NCBI RefSeq assembly: GCF_003265705.1 | Contig: NW_020312828.1 | Span: 60,762,212 to 60,826,211 of the forward strand | Reading direction: 5' to 3' | Length of the DNA stretch: 64,000 nt | Source of the DNA: Callorhinus ursinus | Lineage: Eukaryota > Chordata > Mammalia > Carnivora > Otariidae | Notes under the pieces: generated by a model | The model's database searches: none | Told to the model about the DNA's origin: nothing | The model's input: the letters and a program-made list of their open reading frames with translations, nothing else | Position numbers and translations under genes: made by a program | Shown here: one piece after another, positions 20,740 to 32,857 of the stretch | Position numbering within the stretch: the first letter of the stretch is position 1 | Layout of the letters: the number at the start of each line of letters is the position of its first letter

Positions 20740-20950
20740 TTAGAAGTATAATGGACTTCGGAGTCAGTTGACTCTACCACACAGTGGCTGTGTGAACTTG
20801 CTAAGTTATTTATCCTCTTTGGGCTTCATTTTTTTTTCCATATAAAATGGAGATGATAATGTGTTCATCGTGAGGATTATATGTGAGAAATTACAGCGCT
20901 CAGTATACTGTACCTGGCATATAAATAAGCTTTTAATAAGTCATAGCTAA
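20740..20950 (+). repeat. MIR, sense, near full length
   Basis: GGACTTCGGAGTCAGTTGAC, CTGTGTGAACTTGCTAAGTT, CCTCTTTGGGCTTCATTTTT, AAAATGGAGATGATAATG, GTGAGGATTATATGTGAGAA and TACCTGGCATATAAATAAGC follow the MIR consensus end to end. Confidence 0.9.
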
Positions 20951-21639
20951 TGTAGGAACATTTGTTGATTCCTTCTCCAGAATCCATTTTTCCTTCATCT
21001 TTTTCAATTTCTTGAATTGCTTGATCTTAAATTTCTCAGCTATGTAATCTGTGTGAGAGAAACCTCACCTTTTCTGTGTCAGGCATGGTCTCTGAGTGGC
21101 CTGAGACAATCAGCTGGTTCTCCCAATTTCTTGGTCACAGATATTATTTTAGGGCTAGACTAATGACCCAATTTGAACTGGTAAGGTAGGAGGAAAATTT
21201 GCTGAGATCTTTTTGTAAAGGAGCTTCCTCTTTGCTCATTTGGGTGAATGAGAAAGCATGTAGCCTTTGTGCAGCTGATAACCGTATCAGGATGACAAGG
21301 GGCATCTTTTTTGAGGTTGATATCATTCAAGTTAGAGTGTAGAAGTGGAAACAAACCGAGTCATTGGTAAAATCATTGGGCAACTGGATCAAATAGCACC
21401 TAAAGCCAGAACTATCTCTCTGCTTCTCAGTTATATGAGCTAATAAATTTTCCTTATTGCTTAGGCTATTTGAGCAAAGTTTTTCTCTCAACCACAACTA
21501 AAAGTATCCTGTTACAATATTATCACAATGTGCCAAATAGCTGACTCATTCTAAAATGATGGTAATTAGTGGCATTGTGAAACATATTCAGGTGACTAAA
21601 TTAATTTTTCCTTTTTCATGTAAACACTTATGTTTTATT
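20951..21639. other. Unassigned non-coding DNA
   Basis: No family recognised between the MIR and the next SINE. Confidence 0.4.
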
Positions 21640-21848
21640 TTTTTGAAGATTATTTATTTATTTGCGATAGAGCGAAAGCAAGCCAGCAAGAAGGAGAGAG
21701 AGCACAAACAGCGGGAGCGGCAGTGGAAGAGGGAGAAGCAGGCTCTCCACTGAGCAGGGAGCCCGACGTAGCGCTCCATCCCAGGACCCTGGGATCATGA
21801 CCTGAGCCGAAGGCAGATGCCCAACCGACTGAGCCACCCAGGCACCCC
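21640..21848 (-). mobile_element. Can-SINE, antisense
   Basis: On the minus strand it starts GGGGTGCCTGGGTGGCTCAG and continues TTCGGCTCAGGTCATGATCC and GCTCCCTGCTCAGTGGAGAG. TTATGTTTTA occurs on both sides (21,628 and 21,858), but the right copy lies several bases out, so the exact duplication is unclear. Confidence 0.93.
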
Positions 21849-21858
21849 AAGTACATGT

Positions 21859-22009
21859 TATGTTTTAAAAATTGGGCTAAGAGCATACTTCTGAAATAAT
21901 AAAATTGAGCTTTAGCTACATTGATTGGGAGATGAAGAAGAAATAAAATCAAACTGTGAAGGTTAGATTCCTTCAGACAAACTCCACTGCCAAAGAAACA
22001 ATAATAGTA
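21859..22009. other. Unassigned spacer
   Basis: Nothing recognised. Confidence 0.35.
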
Positions 22010-22270
22010 TATCAGCTACTATCTGTCACTTGCTGTATTCCAGGAACTCTGTTAGGTGCTTTGTTTACATTTTCTTTTAATTATTTTATATGAGGAAACA
22101 GAAGCTTAGACAGTAGCTCTTAGGGCCTCGTACCTAAAACAGTACCCAGAGGTAGCTGAGCTCTCAATATATAATTGTTTCATGTTAATTAACTGCCCCA
22201 ATACATACAAAACCAGGGTGCAGACTCCCGTCTGCTTTCCTCCAAAGTATTTGCTCCTGTCAGTATACCA
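22010..22270 (-). repeat. MIR, antisense
   Basis: GGAACTCTGTTAGGTGCTTT, TATGAGGAAACAGAAGCTTA and GTGCAGACTCCCGTCTGCTT follow the reverse strand of MIR/MIRb, diverged. Confidence 0.72.
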
Positions 22271-23149
22271 CATTGCTTTCATGCATCAAATGTTCCATCC
22301 CATTATTAGTAAAAGTCTGCCCACAGATCTAATTTACTGGATTGTTATCTAAGGCAAGTAGCTGTCAATTGAGAAAATTTAGCTTCATCTGAGTCAATTC
22401 CTAATTTGATCACATTGACCATTTTTTTTTTAGAAGCTAGACTTTTTAGACCATGCCAAGAGCAAGATAAGATATATAAACTCTAGGTTGCTAAGCTCAA
22501 GTAGTTTCTAGCCCTCAGAGGAATTCTTTCTGTTACAAATTACATGCCTTGAGTTGACATCCAAACCTTACCCCAAGGACTTCAAAAGAGAGCTGAAAAC
22601 TTGTATTCCAGACATAAGTGGTTATTCCAAATAAAGTGCTGGAATTCTTGTCCAACCTTGAAATGACTATAAAAATGACCTTCTTTCAATTTGTCTGAAC
22701 ATAAAAATATTATCTAGAATAAAAATATATAATTTATAATGAGGTTTCAGTAAATTTTGCTATTGATACATGGCATTTTTTAGCATCCATTAATTGTGAA
22801 ATTGCAATATTTTGAAATGTTTTGTCAAGCTCATATTAATCAGCTTTGATCTCATATAGTAAATGATAATCAAAAGTGTTTCATGTCTATGAAGAGTGGC
22901 CTTATTTTCATCAAGGAAAAAAGAGAAATGACAAGTATCTAATCTTACTGATATTTTAGCGTTTGATACTTTCTGTTACAGCTCTTTTGCTGCTGAGTGT
23001 AAAATTCAAGATCCAGACTGTCAGTGGTAGATGTAAATCCCAGGCCCTCTGAGAGCACAGTGGTTAATATAGTCTTTAAAATTTCTCATCAGGGCCTATA
23101 TGGTTAATCAGTAAACAAATTGATATTGTCAGCATGTATGTAATAAGAC
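22271..23149. other. Unassigned non-coding DNA, AT-rich
   Basis: No family or gene recognised in about 880 bases; frames are short. Confidence 0.45.
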
Positions 23150-23279
23150 CTACTATTTATTGAGTGCCTCTTAAGTGGCAGGTGAAGTGAAAAAGGTAGG
23201 GAAATGAATTGGAATATGCATATTTGTTGAAGCTTGAAGACTAGCTTATTAAATGTGCTACCGTGAATTAACTCCATTC

Positions 23280-23640
23280 TCAGCTTTACAATGGAGAATA
23301 ATCGTTAACTACCTTGTAGGTTGTTGTGAGGATTAGAAAAATCTGTATTGCACAGAAAGCTTTGTGTATTGTAAGGTTCCAAGGGTTTTTTTGTTTTTGT
23401 TTTTATTTTTGTTTTTTGAGAAAGCGTGAACAGGGGAGGGGCAGAGGGAGAGAATCTTAAGCAGGTTCCATGTCCAATGCAGAGCCTGACATGGGGCTCA
23501 ATCTCACAAACCTGAGATCATGACCTGAGCTGAAATCAAGCTGAGTCAGAGCCTTAACTGACTGAGCCACCCAGGTACACCTGTGTATTCTAAGGTTTCA
23601 ATATGTGTTATCATTGGTTGTCATTATTTCACTTGAAAGG
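23280..23640 (+). repeat. MIR 3' part, sense, split by a SINE
   Basis: TACAATGGAGAATAATCG, TACCTTGTAGGTTGTTGTGA and GGATTAGAAAAATCTGTATTG match the 3' half of MIR, and ATATGTGTTATCATTGGTTG continues after the SINE. A further MIR-like antisense piece may follow to 23,720. Confidence 0.75.
23383..23581 (-). mobile_element. Can-SINE, antisense
   Basis: Target-site duplications TGTGTATTGTAAGGTTCCAA (23363-23382) and TGTGTATTCTAAGGTTTCAA (23582-23601) match at 18 of 20. The minus-strand head is GGTGTACCTGGGTGGCTCAG. It is an older subfamily with a (TTTTTG)n-like tail. Confidence 0.95.
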
Positions 23641-23719
23641 CAAAATTAGGTCATTTAGCTATGAGGGGCAGAGCCACGACTCAAACACTGATGTAAGGTC
23701 TGTTGAGCTGTCCTTTATA

Positions 23720-25139
23720 TTCTGCTGATTTTTTTAATGTATTATAGAGAAAATTGGGACTATAGCACTTGGGAATGGGGGGAAACCCATTTTTCATCAT
23801 GGACATTCAGGGCTTCATGGAAGGATGACGTTTGATCCGCGACTTAAAGGGTTTTGGTGAGTGAAAACAACCAGCATTTTACCTTTCCTCCGGGCTCTTT
23901 AGAATCTTGGTGGCATAAGCAGTGATGACAAATAGGTTTCCCTTTTAATTTATTCACAATAATTCATGGCAGACTGCTGCAATCAATTAGTGATGTCTGT
24001 CAAGTAGGCCAATGGAAAAAATTTTGGCATCCCTTGCCTTTTCTTACCAATTTCTGTGAGTCTTTTCTTTCCTTTCTTAATTTTTGGTCCTTAAAAGAAT
24101 GCCTCCATTAAAGCCAAAATTTTGGATGTTGCATGTTAAAAGACCCACTTTATTCAATATGGCTTTACTGAGTATTTGAAGGGACACCTGTATATCTTTT
24201 TTAAGTCCGACAAGGTGAGCAATATTGAAAATTAAAAATGACTTGTGGGATTTAAGCTCCAGCCAAACTCAGCAGTGTTTCATTGTCCATTCCCTGACTA
24301 TGTACCTCCCATCCTGGGTGTACACACCCATATCCAGTTTAAGGGCTATTCATGGTCACAGTGGCCCTTTAAATTGCCTTCACAATCTGTACATGTTCTC
24401 AGTTTTGTTCTTCAAGAGATTTCATACTAAAAAATTCCTATCACAGCTAAGGGATATATTATTTAAAATGTCCCATAGGTATTGTAGAATCAACCTGTCT
24501 AGACCAGGGGCTGGAAGATATATTTTCAATGGATCTTTTTCAGTCCTCTTCAAAATAGCTCTGTTATAATATCTGGTCTTTGAGAAAGTCCTGAGAAATA
24601 TATACTAAGCTGAGGGTATATAACACTTGTTAGAAAGTAATTCCTCTTGGGATCTTTGAATTCTCAGACATGAGTCATCAAATGTAAAGGAGCTTTTGAT
24701 GACACGCACAAGCAATCCCCCATCTCAGTGGACAGAACTTCCTTCTTATCTGAGGATAACTGGCACCAGAAAAGGAGCTTTGAAAGCAAATCCTCCTCAC
24801 AACGTACCAACATTTCATGGAGAATAGTTGACCAATCATTCAATCATCAAGAGGTTTGGTTGGAATATGAATAAAGATGCTTTATCTTATACTTAATAGA
24901 GTGAAGGTTATGAATCTGCCGTAATTAGAATGAAGCATGTACCAAGTGTTTTTAGTTTTCTTTTTGCTGTAATTTTTCTGTGTAAGTCATATAATAGCAC
25001 TAAAAATCATTTTCCACTGTACATTTGCCTTTAGCAACTTGGTTATAAACAGGGGCATTTTTGCAAAAATATTCAAATGTTGGTCTATTTTTCTGAGGGC
25101 CTCCGAATCCTCTGATATTGGAGTCCCATCCCCTTCCTA
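23720..25139. other. Unassigned non-coding DNA
   Basis: Mostly unrecognised. A short L2-like phrase (GGAAGGATGACGTTTGATCC...GACTTAAAGGG) occurs near 23,815-23,850. A 114-codon frame at 24,225-24,569 has no recognisable domain and overlaps another frame, so I do not call a gene. Confidence 0.45.
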
Positions 25140-25140
25140 A

Positions 25141-25990
25141 AAGTAACTGTTTTATTGACATATAACTCCCATACCATACAATTTACCTGTTTCAAGTGTG
25201 CAATTCAAGGGCTTTTAGCATATTCACAGAATTGTGCAACCATTACTGCAATTGATTTTGGAGCATTTTTATCATCCAAAAGTAAACTCCATTCTCATTA
25301 GCTGTCATGCCCCATTCTGCCCCTTACCCCTTGGCCCCAGACAACCACTAACCTATATTCTGTCTCTATAGATTTGCCTGTTCCAGACATTTCATATAAA
25401 TAGAACCATACAGGGGTACCCGGTGGCTCAGTCGGTTAAGCGTCTGCCTTCGGCTCAGGTCATGATCCCGGAGTCCTGGGATCGAGTCCTGCATCGGGCT
25501 CCCTGCTCAGCGGGGAGCCTGCTTCTCCCTCTGCCTCTGCCGCTCCCCCTGTTTGTGCTCTCTCTCTCTTTCTCTGTGTTAAATAAATAAAATCTTTAAA
25601 AAAATAAATAGAATCATACAATATGGTCTTTTGTGACTGACTTCTTTCACTTAGCGCAATATTTTTAAGGCTCATCCATGCTGTAGGATACATAAGTACT
25701 TGATGCCATTATAAGATATTCTATTGTATGGATATACCACATGTTGTTTATCCATTCATTAGTTCATGAAAATTTAGGTTGTTTCTACCTTCTGGCTATT
25801 GTAGCTATGAATATATGTGTACAAGTATTTGTATGAATACTTGTTTTCAATTCTTCTGAGTATGCACTTAGACATGGAATTGCTGGGTCAAATGGTAATT
25901 CTATATTTCATCTTTTGAGGAATGGCTAGACTCTTCCAAAGCAGCTATACCATTTTACATTTCTACCTAGAAATGTAAACGCTTTTTTAT
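25141..25990 (-). repeat. L1M 3' end, antisense, split by a SINE
   Basis: AACTGTTTTATTGACATATAAC, AGAATTGTGCAACCATTAC, CCAGACAACCACTAACCTA, ATTTCATATAAATAGAACCATACA, TTTGTGACTGACTTCTTTC, CATCCATGCTGTAGGATAC and ATTGCTGGGTCAAATGGTA follow the antisense 3' end of L1MB/MC-type elements. Confidence 0.85.
25413..25605 (+). mobile_element. Can-SINE inside antisense L1, sense
   Basis: Target-site duplications AAATAGAACCATACA (25398-25412) and AAATAGAATCATACA (25606-25620) differ at one base. The head GGGGTACCCGGTGGCTCAGT lacks a couple of bases. Confidence 0.96.
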
Positions 25991-26429
25991 CATAATCACT
26001 TTTTTTCTTCTTCAACTGCTGACTTGTCTAATTCACTTATATCCTCATTTATGGAGAGTTTTGCAAAGAACCTGAGCAGTGTTCCATTATAATGTCACCA
26101 ACTTCATGAAATTCTGAGTTTTTACCAGGATTTACCACTTCACTTTGCAGTGATAGATGCTGCATCCAATTTACATATTTCTGGAAGCAACTCCATGAAA
26201 TGTGTATTACTAACTGAAATTTAGATTCAGGCAAGTTAAATAATTAGCTAGTGGGTAGTTGAATCACTATGTAAACTATTGTGATGAATGGAATTGACTT
26301 TATAAGAAAAGTAATAGGTTTAAAGGTAGCGTTACCAAGAGGTACTACTAATCTCTGAGTTTTCACTTAGACTGCCTCATTTATTTTTCCCAGCAATTCT
26401 AAGGAAATACCATAGAAGTTAGGATGTTT
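25991..26429. other. Unassigned non-coding DNA
   Basis: Nothing recognised. Confidence 0.4.
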
Positions 26430-26482
26430 GTGCTGCAATTAACAGAAAATGTAACCAAATGTGGTTTAAGCCATTGTGGCTT

Positions 26483-26532
<50 letters not shown>

Positions 26533-26955
26533 ACATAATTCAAAGTCCCAGGGAAGGCAGTTACAGAGTTGGCTTAGCAGTTCAACATTGCTAGGATTCT
26601 GAGTCTATTTCAGTGTGAGTCTATCCACTTCTCCCTCATGGTTGCAAGATGGCCACAGCAATGCCAACCATCATGCCCTCATTCTGCTATTCCCAAAGCA
26701 GGAAAAGAGGGAAGATGTTCCCTTCTTCTTTTGTGTTTCATTTTAGTAAAGAGGAAACCTTTTCTTCGGAAGACCTTTTCAGATTTCCTCTTACATTTCA
26801 GGAGACAGAGAAGAGTCACAAGTGTATCCCTAATTATGAGAGAAGCTGGGGAAGCCAGCATCTGGCAATTTTGGCCTCTTTATTTTGTGGGGGGCTTTTC
26901 TGCCTTAAAAAAAAGCATGGAAGAATGGCTGGTGATTCAGCAGTTCGCCATGCCT
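26430..26955 (-). repeat. Old interspersed repeat, family not named, with (TG)n
   Basis: CTGCAATTAACAGAAAATG...GGTTTAAGCC, TTCAAAGTCCCAGGGAAGG, AGTTCAACATTGC, CTTCTCCCTCATGGTTGCAA and GATGGCCACAGCAATGCCAA...TCATGCCCTCAT have the pattern of a mammalian-wide element often seen with 'CTCATGGTCACAAGATGGCTGC'. I cannot name it with certainty, and the strand is arbitrary. The 169- and 111-codon overlapping frames here are explained by this repeat and the MIR that follows, and are not genes. Confidence 0.5.
26485..26529. repeat. (TG)22 microsatellite
   Basis: A pure TG run of about 45 nt inside the old repeat. Confidence 0.98.
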
Positions 26956-26959
26956 GGTG

Positions 26960-27110
26960 TAGTTGGGAAGTAATATCCCCCCAGTTTAACGACGAGAACC
27001 TTGAAGCACAGAGCTCAGAGATGCTAAGTAACACCACGCAGCAAGTTAGGGCAAAGCTGAGATTTGAGTCAAGTAATTTGAATTCTAAAGTCTATGCTAT
27101 AGTACACGGT
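26960..27110 (-). repeat. MIR, antisense
   Basis: ACCTTGAAGCACAGAGCTCA, GATGCTAAGTAACACCACGC, AGCTGAGATTTGAGTCAAGT and CTAAAGTCTATGCTATAG follow the reverse strand of MIR. Confidence 0.8.
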
Positions 27111-27599
27111 CTCAGAGGCAGTATGTCCTATTTGAAAAATGTACCCATAGGTAGATAAACTCTTGCTTATCATGTTGCTACAAGTAAAAGAGAAATGGAG
27201 TATTAAAAAAACCCTTAACTTTTGAGACTACAAGATTATTTTTGTTTTTGTGTCATGAAACAGGTTTTGGAGGTATTTGTTTCTTGATAAATTATATATA
27301 TATAATATATATAAAATATTATGGCTTCATAAAAATAAAAATCTCTCTTCCTCTCACCTTATTTTTTTTAAGTAGATTATTTTGGGAAGATGTAAACTGA
27401 GATTTCAGAGTTGGAAACATGCCCTTTAGTTAAGCATCCTGGAGTTTTGCTTGAAGGCAGGTAAACCTAGTGATTTTAGTATTCCTTTAGTCAAACTAAT
27501 GTATTTTCCTTCTGAATAGCCATGTGCCTACCTGGCAGAGGAGCAAAACCCCATGGTAAATGTCTTTCAATTCCTTCCTTCGAATTCATGGTTTTGTTG
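27111..27599. other. Unassigned, with a short (TA)n at 27,290-27,320
   Basis: An AT-repeat segment (TATATATATAATATATATAA), otherwise nothing recognised. Confidence 0.5.
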
Positions 27600-27795
27600 T
27601 GAGAATTAAAGAGAGAACACCAAGTTTTACATGCCTGACCCTATTGATCTCCATTTTATCCTCATGAAAACTAAGGCATAGAGAAATTAAGTAACTTGTC
27701 TAAGGCTACCCACTAGTAAACAGTGGAACTGAGACTTGAACCTAGGGCTGTCTGATTCCAAAACCCATGTTCTTAATCTACATATTACTATGTGA
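27600..27795 (-). repeat. MIR, antisense
   Basis: ATTTTATCCTCATGAAAACT, AAGGCATAGAGAAATTAAGT, AACTTGTCTAAGGCTACCCA, CAGTGGAACTGAGACTTGAA and CTGTCTGATTCCAAAACCCA follow the reverse MIR consensus closely. Confidence 0.88.
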
Positions 27796-28555
27796 GCTCC
27801 ATGCTAGCATTCCAAGATGAGAAAAGTTAGTACTTGAATTGTGATTAATGAATATACATCCTTGTATAAGTTTTTTGGATCTTGGGTCAACTTTGTCCAA
27901 ACCCAACAATACTAATAAGGACCCTATTATACTTGGAAAACTAAAGTTGTACTTCAAAATAAATTTCCTACTTCAAACTCTTAAGTGTTTTTGGTGTTGT
28001 AGGAAGAGGTACTATGGATAACTTCAGTGGTAAATAATCCCAAAGAAAATACTATTTTATTTGGGAATGAAGCTGTAGCCTCATAGTAAGACCTAAGGAG
28101 AGGAGCACTTACATCAGATATGTTCAGACGACTTCCCTCTGTACCTATCTCCAAAGTCCTAATCAGAGCAGCCCAACTCTGGTGCAGGCTGTGGAAATTA
28201 CTAGGAAGACTGATGTATCAAATGGCCAAGAACCTATAATCCAGAGCAGACTATCTCTGGCACCAGAGGTTTCAATGAATTTATAGATGTTTCTGGCCTT
28301 ATTTGTAGAGGAAGTGGCCTTTCTACTTCATGGGGACAATCTGTCTATTTGTTGGGAGGGAGTCATTTATCCCAGGACCCCTTCAACTTCACCCAGGCCC
28401 TGTGCGGTAGCGCCATGTTGCCTTTGCCCCAGAGCCTAGTACAATGATGCTGATAAGGCCAAGTGTTTGTTTGTGTCTGTTTCTATTTCCTCTTCACTTT
28501 TCTACCTTGATGACATGTTCTTCTCCCTTCATGAGCCTTATCTTTGTAGAGGATG
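27796..28555. other. Unassigned non-coding DNA
   Basis: About 760 bases with no recognised family. Confidence 0.45.
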
Positions 28556-28559
28556 GTGC

Positions 28560-28760
28560 AGTTAAGTTAGGTAGGCCCACATCTGGAGCCCATGTCCATT
28601 ACTTTCTAGTTATATGATATTGGACAATTTATTGACTTCTCTAAAACTCCATTCCCTCACCAGTAAAGGAATAATATAGGGATAATATAGGGTTCACTGA
28701 GGATCAAGTGAGAACATGTCTGTAAAGTATCTTTAACAAATAACTGCTCTAACCAATGCT
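28560..28760 (+). repeat. MIR, sense
   Basis: CATCTGGAGCCCATGTCCAT, TCTAGTTATATGATATTGG, GACTTCTCTAAAACTCCATT, CCCTCACCAGTAAAGGAATA and CTGAGGATCAAGTGAGAACA follow MIR. A 12 bp unit (GGATAATATAGG-like) is duplicated at about 28,669-28,692. Confidence 0.82.
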
Positions 28761-29148
28761 GGCCCCCTACTCCTTTCCTTTACCTTAAATCATCAAAATT
28801 CCCCGTTTAGAAAGTTGCTGGTAAACTCAGTCAGAGCTATACTGTGCTGCAATGGATAAAAAAGGTATAAAGCGTTGCTATTGCTTTGGCCACCTTTGAC
28901 TGACATCAGAGAAAGAATTTCTAATGGTGGAACTGCAACTATACTCAAGTCAATGGAGGGAGATGTTTGGAAGGTCAGGGGACTCTTTTGGAATCCAGAA
29001 ATCATAACATTGGGGGCCAGTCTTTCCTATTGAAAAATATTGAGAGAGAAGGAAAAAGAAATTACTATTTCCTGAAAATTCTAGAAAGAGTATATTTCCT
29101 TGATGTAGCCTTCAAGAACTAGATGCACAAAGTACTCTTTGTTTCTTG
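28761..29148. other. Unassigned non-coding DNA
   Basis: Nothing recognised. Confidence 0.4.
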
Positions 29149-29366
29149 TCTTTTTTTTTTTTTTAAGATTTCATTTATTTTAGAGAGAAAGCAAGAGAGA
29201 ACATGAGTATGGGGCGGGGGTGGAGGGGCAGAGGGAGAGAATCCTAAACAGACTCCCTGCTGAGCACAGAGCCCAATGCGGGGCTCGATCCCAGGACTCT
29301 GAGATCATGACCTGAGCCAAAATCAAGAGTCAGACACTTAACCAACTGAGCCATCTGGATGCCCCC
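29149..29366 (-). mobile_element. Can-SINE, antisense
   Basis: On the minus strand: GGGGGCATCCAGATGGCTCAG, then CTCTTGATTTTGGCTCAGGT and GGGCTCTGTGCTCAGCAGGG. It belongs to the older subfamily. Only GTTTCTT is shared across both borders, so the target-site duplication is weak. Confidence 0.92.
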
Positions 29367-30770
29367 GTTTCTTCAAAGTCTTTCTTATGTGACTTCTGTT
29401 GCAACTCAGATTTTATAAGATTAGGGATTGGCAACTTTGTGCCTACTTATCATAATAGGGCTCAATGAATATTAACAAATTCCCAGTGACCTGAGAGTAC
29501 AGGCTTTCATGGTTACTCTTCAGGAAAACAATTTGTATCTAAATAGTTTCTGATGTGCAGGCAAACTAGATGTTGTAAAACTCCATAAAGCTGCTAAATG
29601 CAGGCTGTTCATCAAACAGTTTAATTTGCCAGGAAGACAGGAAGGAGTAAACCAATATGATGAAGGCCTTCTGCTCAGCTTTGTAATAGAGAACATAAAA
29701 TATTTACCTTGAAAAGTTGATGACGGGGTCCACAATTCACATAAAATTATGTTACCTTTCTGAGGATGTCATGGGAACACTTTTTTTTTTGGTCCCCTCT
29801 TTGGAAATTGCTCATTTTCAAAACTTCATGATTCATTTCGCAGTATCTCTTTGGAGTTAAGCAGGCAAAGTCAACAGACTTGATTTGAAGAGGTAGTTTA
29901 TGATAAAGGTCAATAGCATAGTCTTTGAACTTGTTTTATGTTGGTTCTCTAGAAACAGAATCTGAGATGGAGTTTTGTGTATCTGAGTTTTCTCAGGGGT
30001 ATACTTGGGAGCCACACCTGTATGGAAGTGGGGAAGCAGGATTAGGCAGGCTGTGAAGCTTAAGTGGGATTCAGTTGCAGCAGAAGCCTTGGGAAACACG
30101 ACGGCCAGTTCTTTGAGTGCTCCCAAATTAAGGCAAGGTGATTGGACCTCGGTCTCTTTTATCAGGGGGCATAACGTTGCGTGAGACACTTTCCTTTGTT
30201 GAGGGAACTCTCTTTGTGGAGGGAAATTCTGGGAGAGGACAATTCCGGGTCCCTAGCAACCAACACAACTCTAGGGCTGGGAGTTCGTGTACTTTGATCC
30301 CATTCCCTTGCCTGCCATGATGTAACTGTTTAAATATGACCGAGTCACATAAATACGCTGAGCCTATAAAATATGAGCATGAGATGGTCTTTTAGGTTCC
30401 TTTAAGACTGAATGTGAAACAAGTGTCTAGAAGAGGATGGGTTACAAAATAAATGTGTAGTATTTACAACCATATAGATACTGAGGTGGAGCTAGACTTT
30501 GGGATAAAGCTGGAAATTCTTCTTAGGGGAGATTAAAGGGATCAGAAGTTAGTGACAAGAGCTAATGACAATCTGTCAGGAGCAAAAACAGGAAAACTAA
30601 GGATCTATCAACCATAAAACTTCTTACAAACTGCCCTCCAGCTAACTTTATAAGTCCTAGACCAGGTATGGATTCAGGACACAAGCTCTACCATCATCAT
30701 TCCAACAAAAGGTCAATTATCTCACAATGAAACTCAGCAATCAGCCCACACATATTTATTGCCCTCTGCA
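29367..30770. other. Unassigned non-coding DNA
   Basis: About 1.4 kb without a recognised family. The part 29,935-30,330 (CTCTAGAAACAGAATCTGAG...AGCAGAAGCCTTGGGAAACA...) has the feel of an old medium-copy repeat but I cannot name it. The 110-codon antisense frame (29,857-30,189) covers it and has no known domain. Confidence 0.4.
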
Positions 30771-30771
30771 T

Positions 30772-30790
30772 GCACACACACACACACACA
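30772..30790. repeat. Short (CA)n microsatellite
   Basis: CA repeat of about 19 nt followed by CCCACACATC. Confidence 0.9.
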
Positions 30791-32339
30791 CCCACACATC
30801 TGTGCTTTGTTTGCTCTTGTTCTGTACTGTGCATCTTTATGCTGCATTCCATGGTCAAGTTCCTTTGAAGGTGGTAAATATGCCTGGTTCATCTTTGTCT
30901 CCTTTTGAGAAAGCTGCATTTCCTAAAGTGTGTTCAATGGGATATTAATGGGCCTTATAAAACAAGTAGGGGTCCTGTGTCGAACCAGTTTGTGAAACAA
31001 GAAGGGAATGTAGGTTATAGGGTATCCTGCACTGAACATTTTTCTGATGGTATCTCTCTTAAGGTTACCGTTTCTTGGCACACACTTTGAGACACACACC
31101 TAAAGTGGAATAATCTGTACTAAGTAGGAAGTATTAAATACAGAACATGACTTTAAGCCTCATTCTTCTTTTCAAATGGTCCTACTTGGTATTATGTGCT
31201 ATTTCACTGGTCTTCTAGAAACTGATACACTTGAGGTAGCCATGGGGTCATTTATTGAATCAGCGTGCAGAAGTATTTGTTTAGTAGGTCAACTTCAGGT
31301 ACAAGTGATAGTTGTGTAATGATTTGGGAGAAGAAGAAGGAGAAGTCACAATGAATGCACTTGAAGAAGAAGCCCTAGGAGGAGACACTAGCAAGAGAAT
31401 GGGAGTAAAGACCATCTTCAACTAGGTAAAATAATCCTGGAGAAACCACACAAGGCTGTTTGTCCAGACCAGGCAGAAGAAACCAGAAATTGAATCTGGG
31501 ACACTGAAGGAAAAAAAAAGGGGGGGATAGGTGCCCAGTAAATAGTTTGGATAATAAGAATCTAGGAACCGATCTAGTCTAACGCACCTCAAATGCTCAG
31601 TAAATACGCATTGAATGAAGGGATACCAACTGCAAATGCGAGTTGATATTTAACCAAAGGCTTTTTGAATGAGGGGATTTTACTCATGCTTTCTTCTGAA
31701 GATCAGACATGATATCAGACTGTGGCTGGTCTGGGATCCACAGAAGGAGGGAAACCAGGTTACCTCAACTGAGTGCGGGAAGGGAGGGGCAGGGAGCAAG
31801 GCAGGTCTCAGCTGAATGTTGAGGCGGAGGTAGCTGCGAATGAATGACTGACTCTCTCAAATTTCTTGTTTCTCCTGTTAAAATGTACCTCAACAGCTGC
31901 CAGTTTAGTTTCCACTTTAGTTTGCTTGTTTTGTCACTGGAAACAGATATATCCATCATTTTAATAGGGAAAATCTGTAGATAATACAAGTTTCACATAT
32001 ATTTACATGGAAAGTTTGCAACCAACAGAAAGATTGTTCTGATGCGTATACAAGGCAAGAGATTAAAATGTATCAATATACTTCAGGCTGAACAGAAACT
32101 ATTTGCCTCATTTTCTTTCTGAGAATGGATGCTTAAGACAGTATGAAAAATGACTTTTCTTTTTTTCTCCATTTGTTCTGAAGTTTCAAAGCACATTGTT
32201 ACAATAATACTCCCATCCAAATAGACTTTAAAAAGATGTTTCTAATCTATGCTAGGTCATACTCTTCAAGCATGTTCACCATAGGATAACTAATAAAATC
32301 AGGGAAAAACAGTAAGGTTTAATGTATAGTCATAAGGTA
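30791..32339. other. Unassigned non-coding DNA
   Basis: About 1.5 kb with no repeat or gene recognised. It holds an A9G7 run near 31,510-31,527. Confidence 0.45.
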
Positions 32340-32610
32340 AAGAGAATCAGTGTGCCTGGTTTATACTCTGGCTCCGACACATTTAAGCTGAAAGAATAAA
32401 GATAAGAAACTTCACTTTCTATGTCTCAAGTATTTAGTTTTATTAAGTTATTTACTGTAGTCATTACCTATAATAAAATGAAGGTAACAATAATGTCTCT
32501 CTTATAGGGTTGTTTAGAGATTGAATTAGTTAATATACAAAAAACACTTAGAAGTGTGCCTGGCATGAAGTAAATGCAACACAGTACTAATGTTAATATT
32601 ATTATTATTA
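32340..32610 (+). repeat. MIR, sense
   Basis: TTATACTCTGGCTCCGACAC, AACTTCACTTTCTATGTCTC, AAAATGAAGGTAACAATAAT, CTCTTATAGGGTTGTTTAGA and AAGTGTGCCTGGCATGAAGT follow MIR from core to 3' end. Confidence 0.85.
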
Positions 32611-32855
32611 TTAGTGTTAAAGAACATAGTCATAGGGGCCAGTGCCTTGGACTAGATTTGTTTCGTGTTCTAATATCAAGCTGCTTGTAAGCTCTTTGCT
32701 TCAGTTTCTGAAACTGCTAAATAATAGTAGAGTGAAACACTAATTCAAAAAGATATATGCATGCCCTTTGTTTATTGCAGCATTATTTACAATAGCCAAG
32801 TTATGGAAGGAACGCATGTGTCCATCAATAGATGGATGGATGAAGAAGATGTGGT

Positions 32856-32857
<2 letters not shown>

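Noticed and set aside
24225..24569. 114-codon sense frame
   Set aside because: Another frame overlaps most of it, there is no recognisable domain, and no splice or promoter evidence exists.
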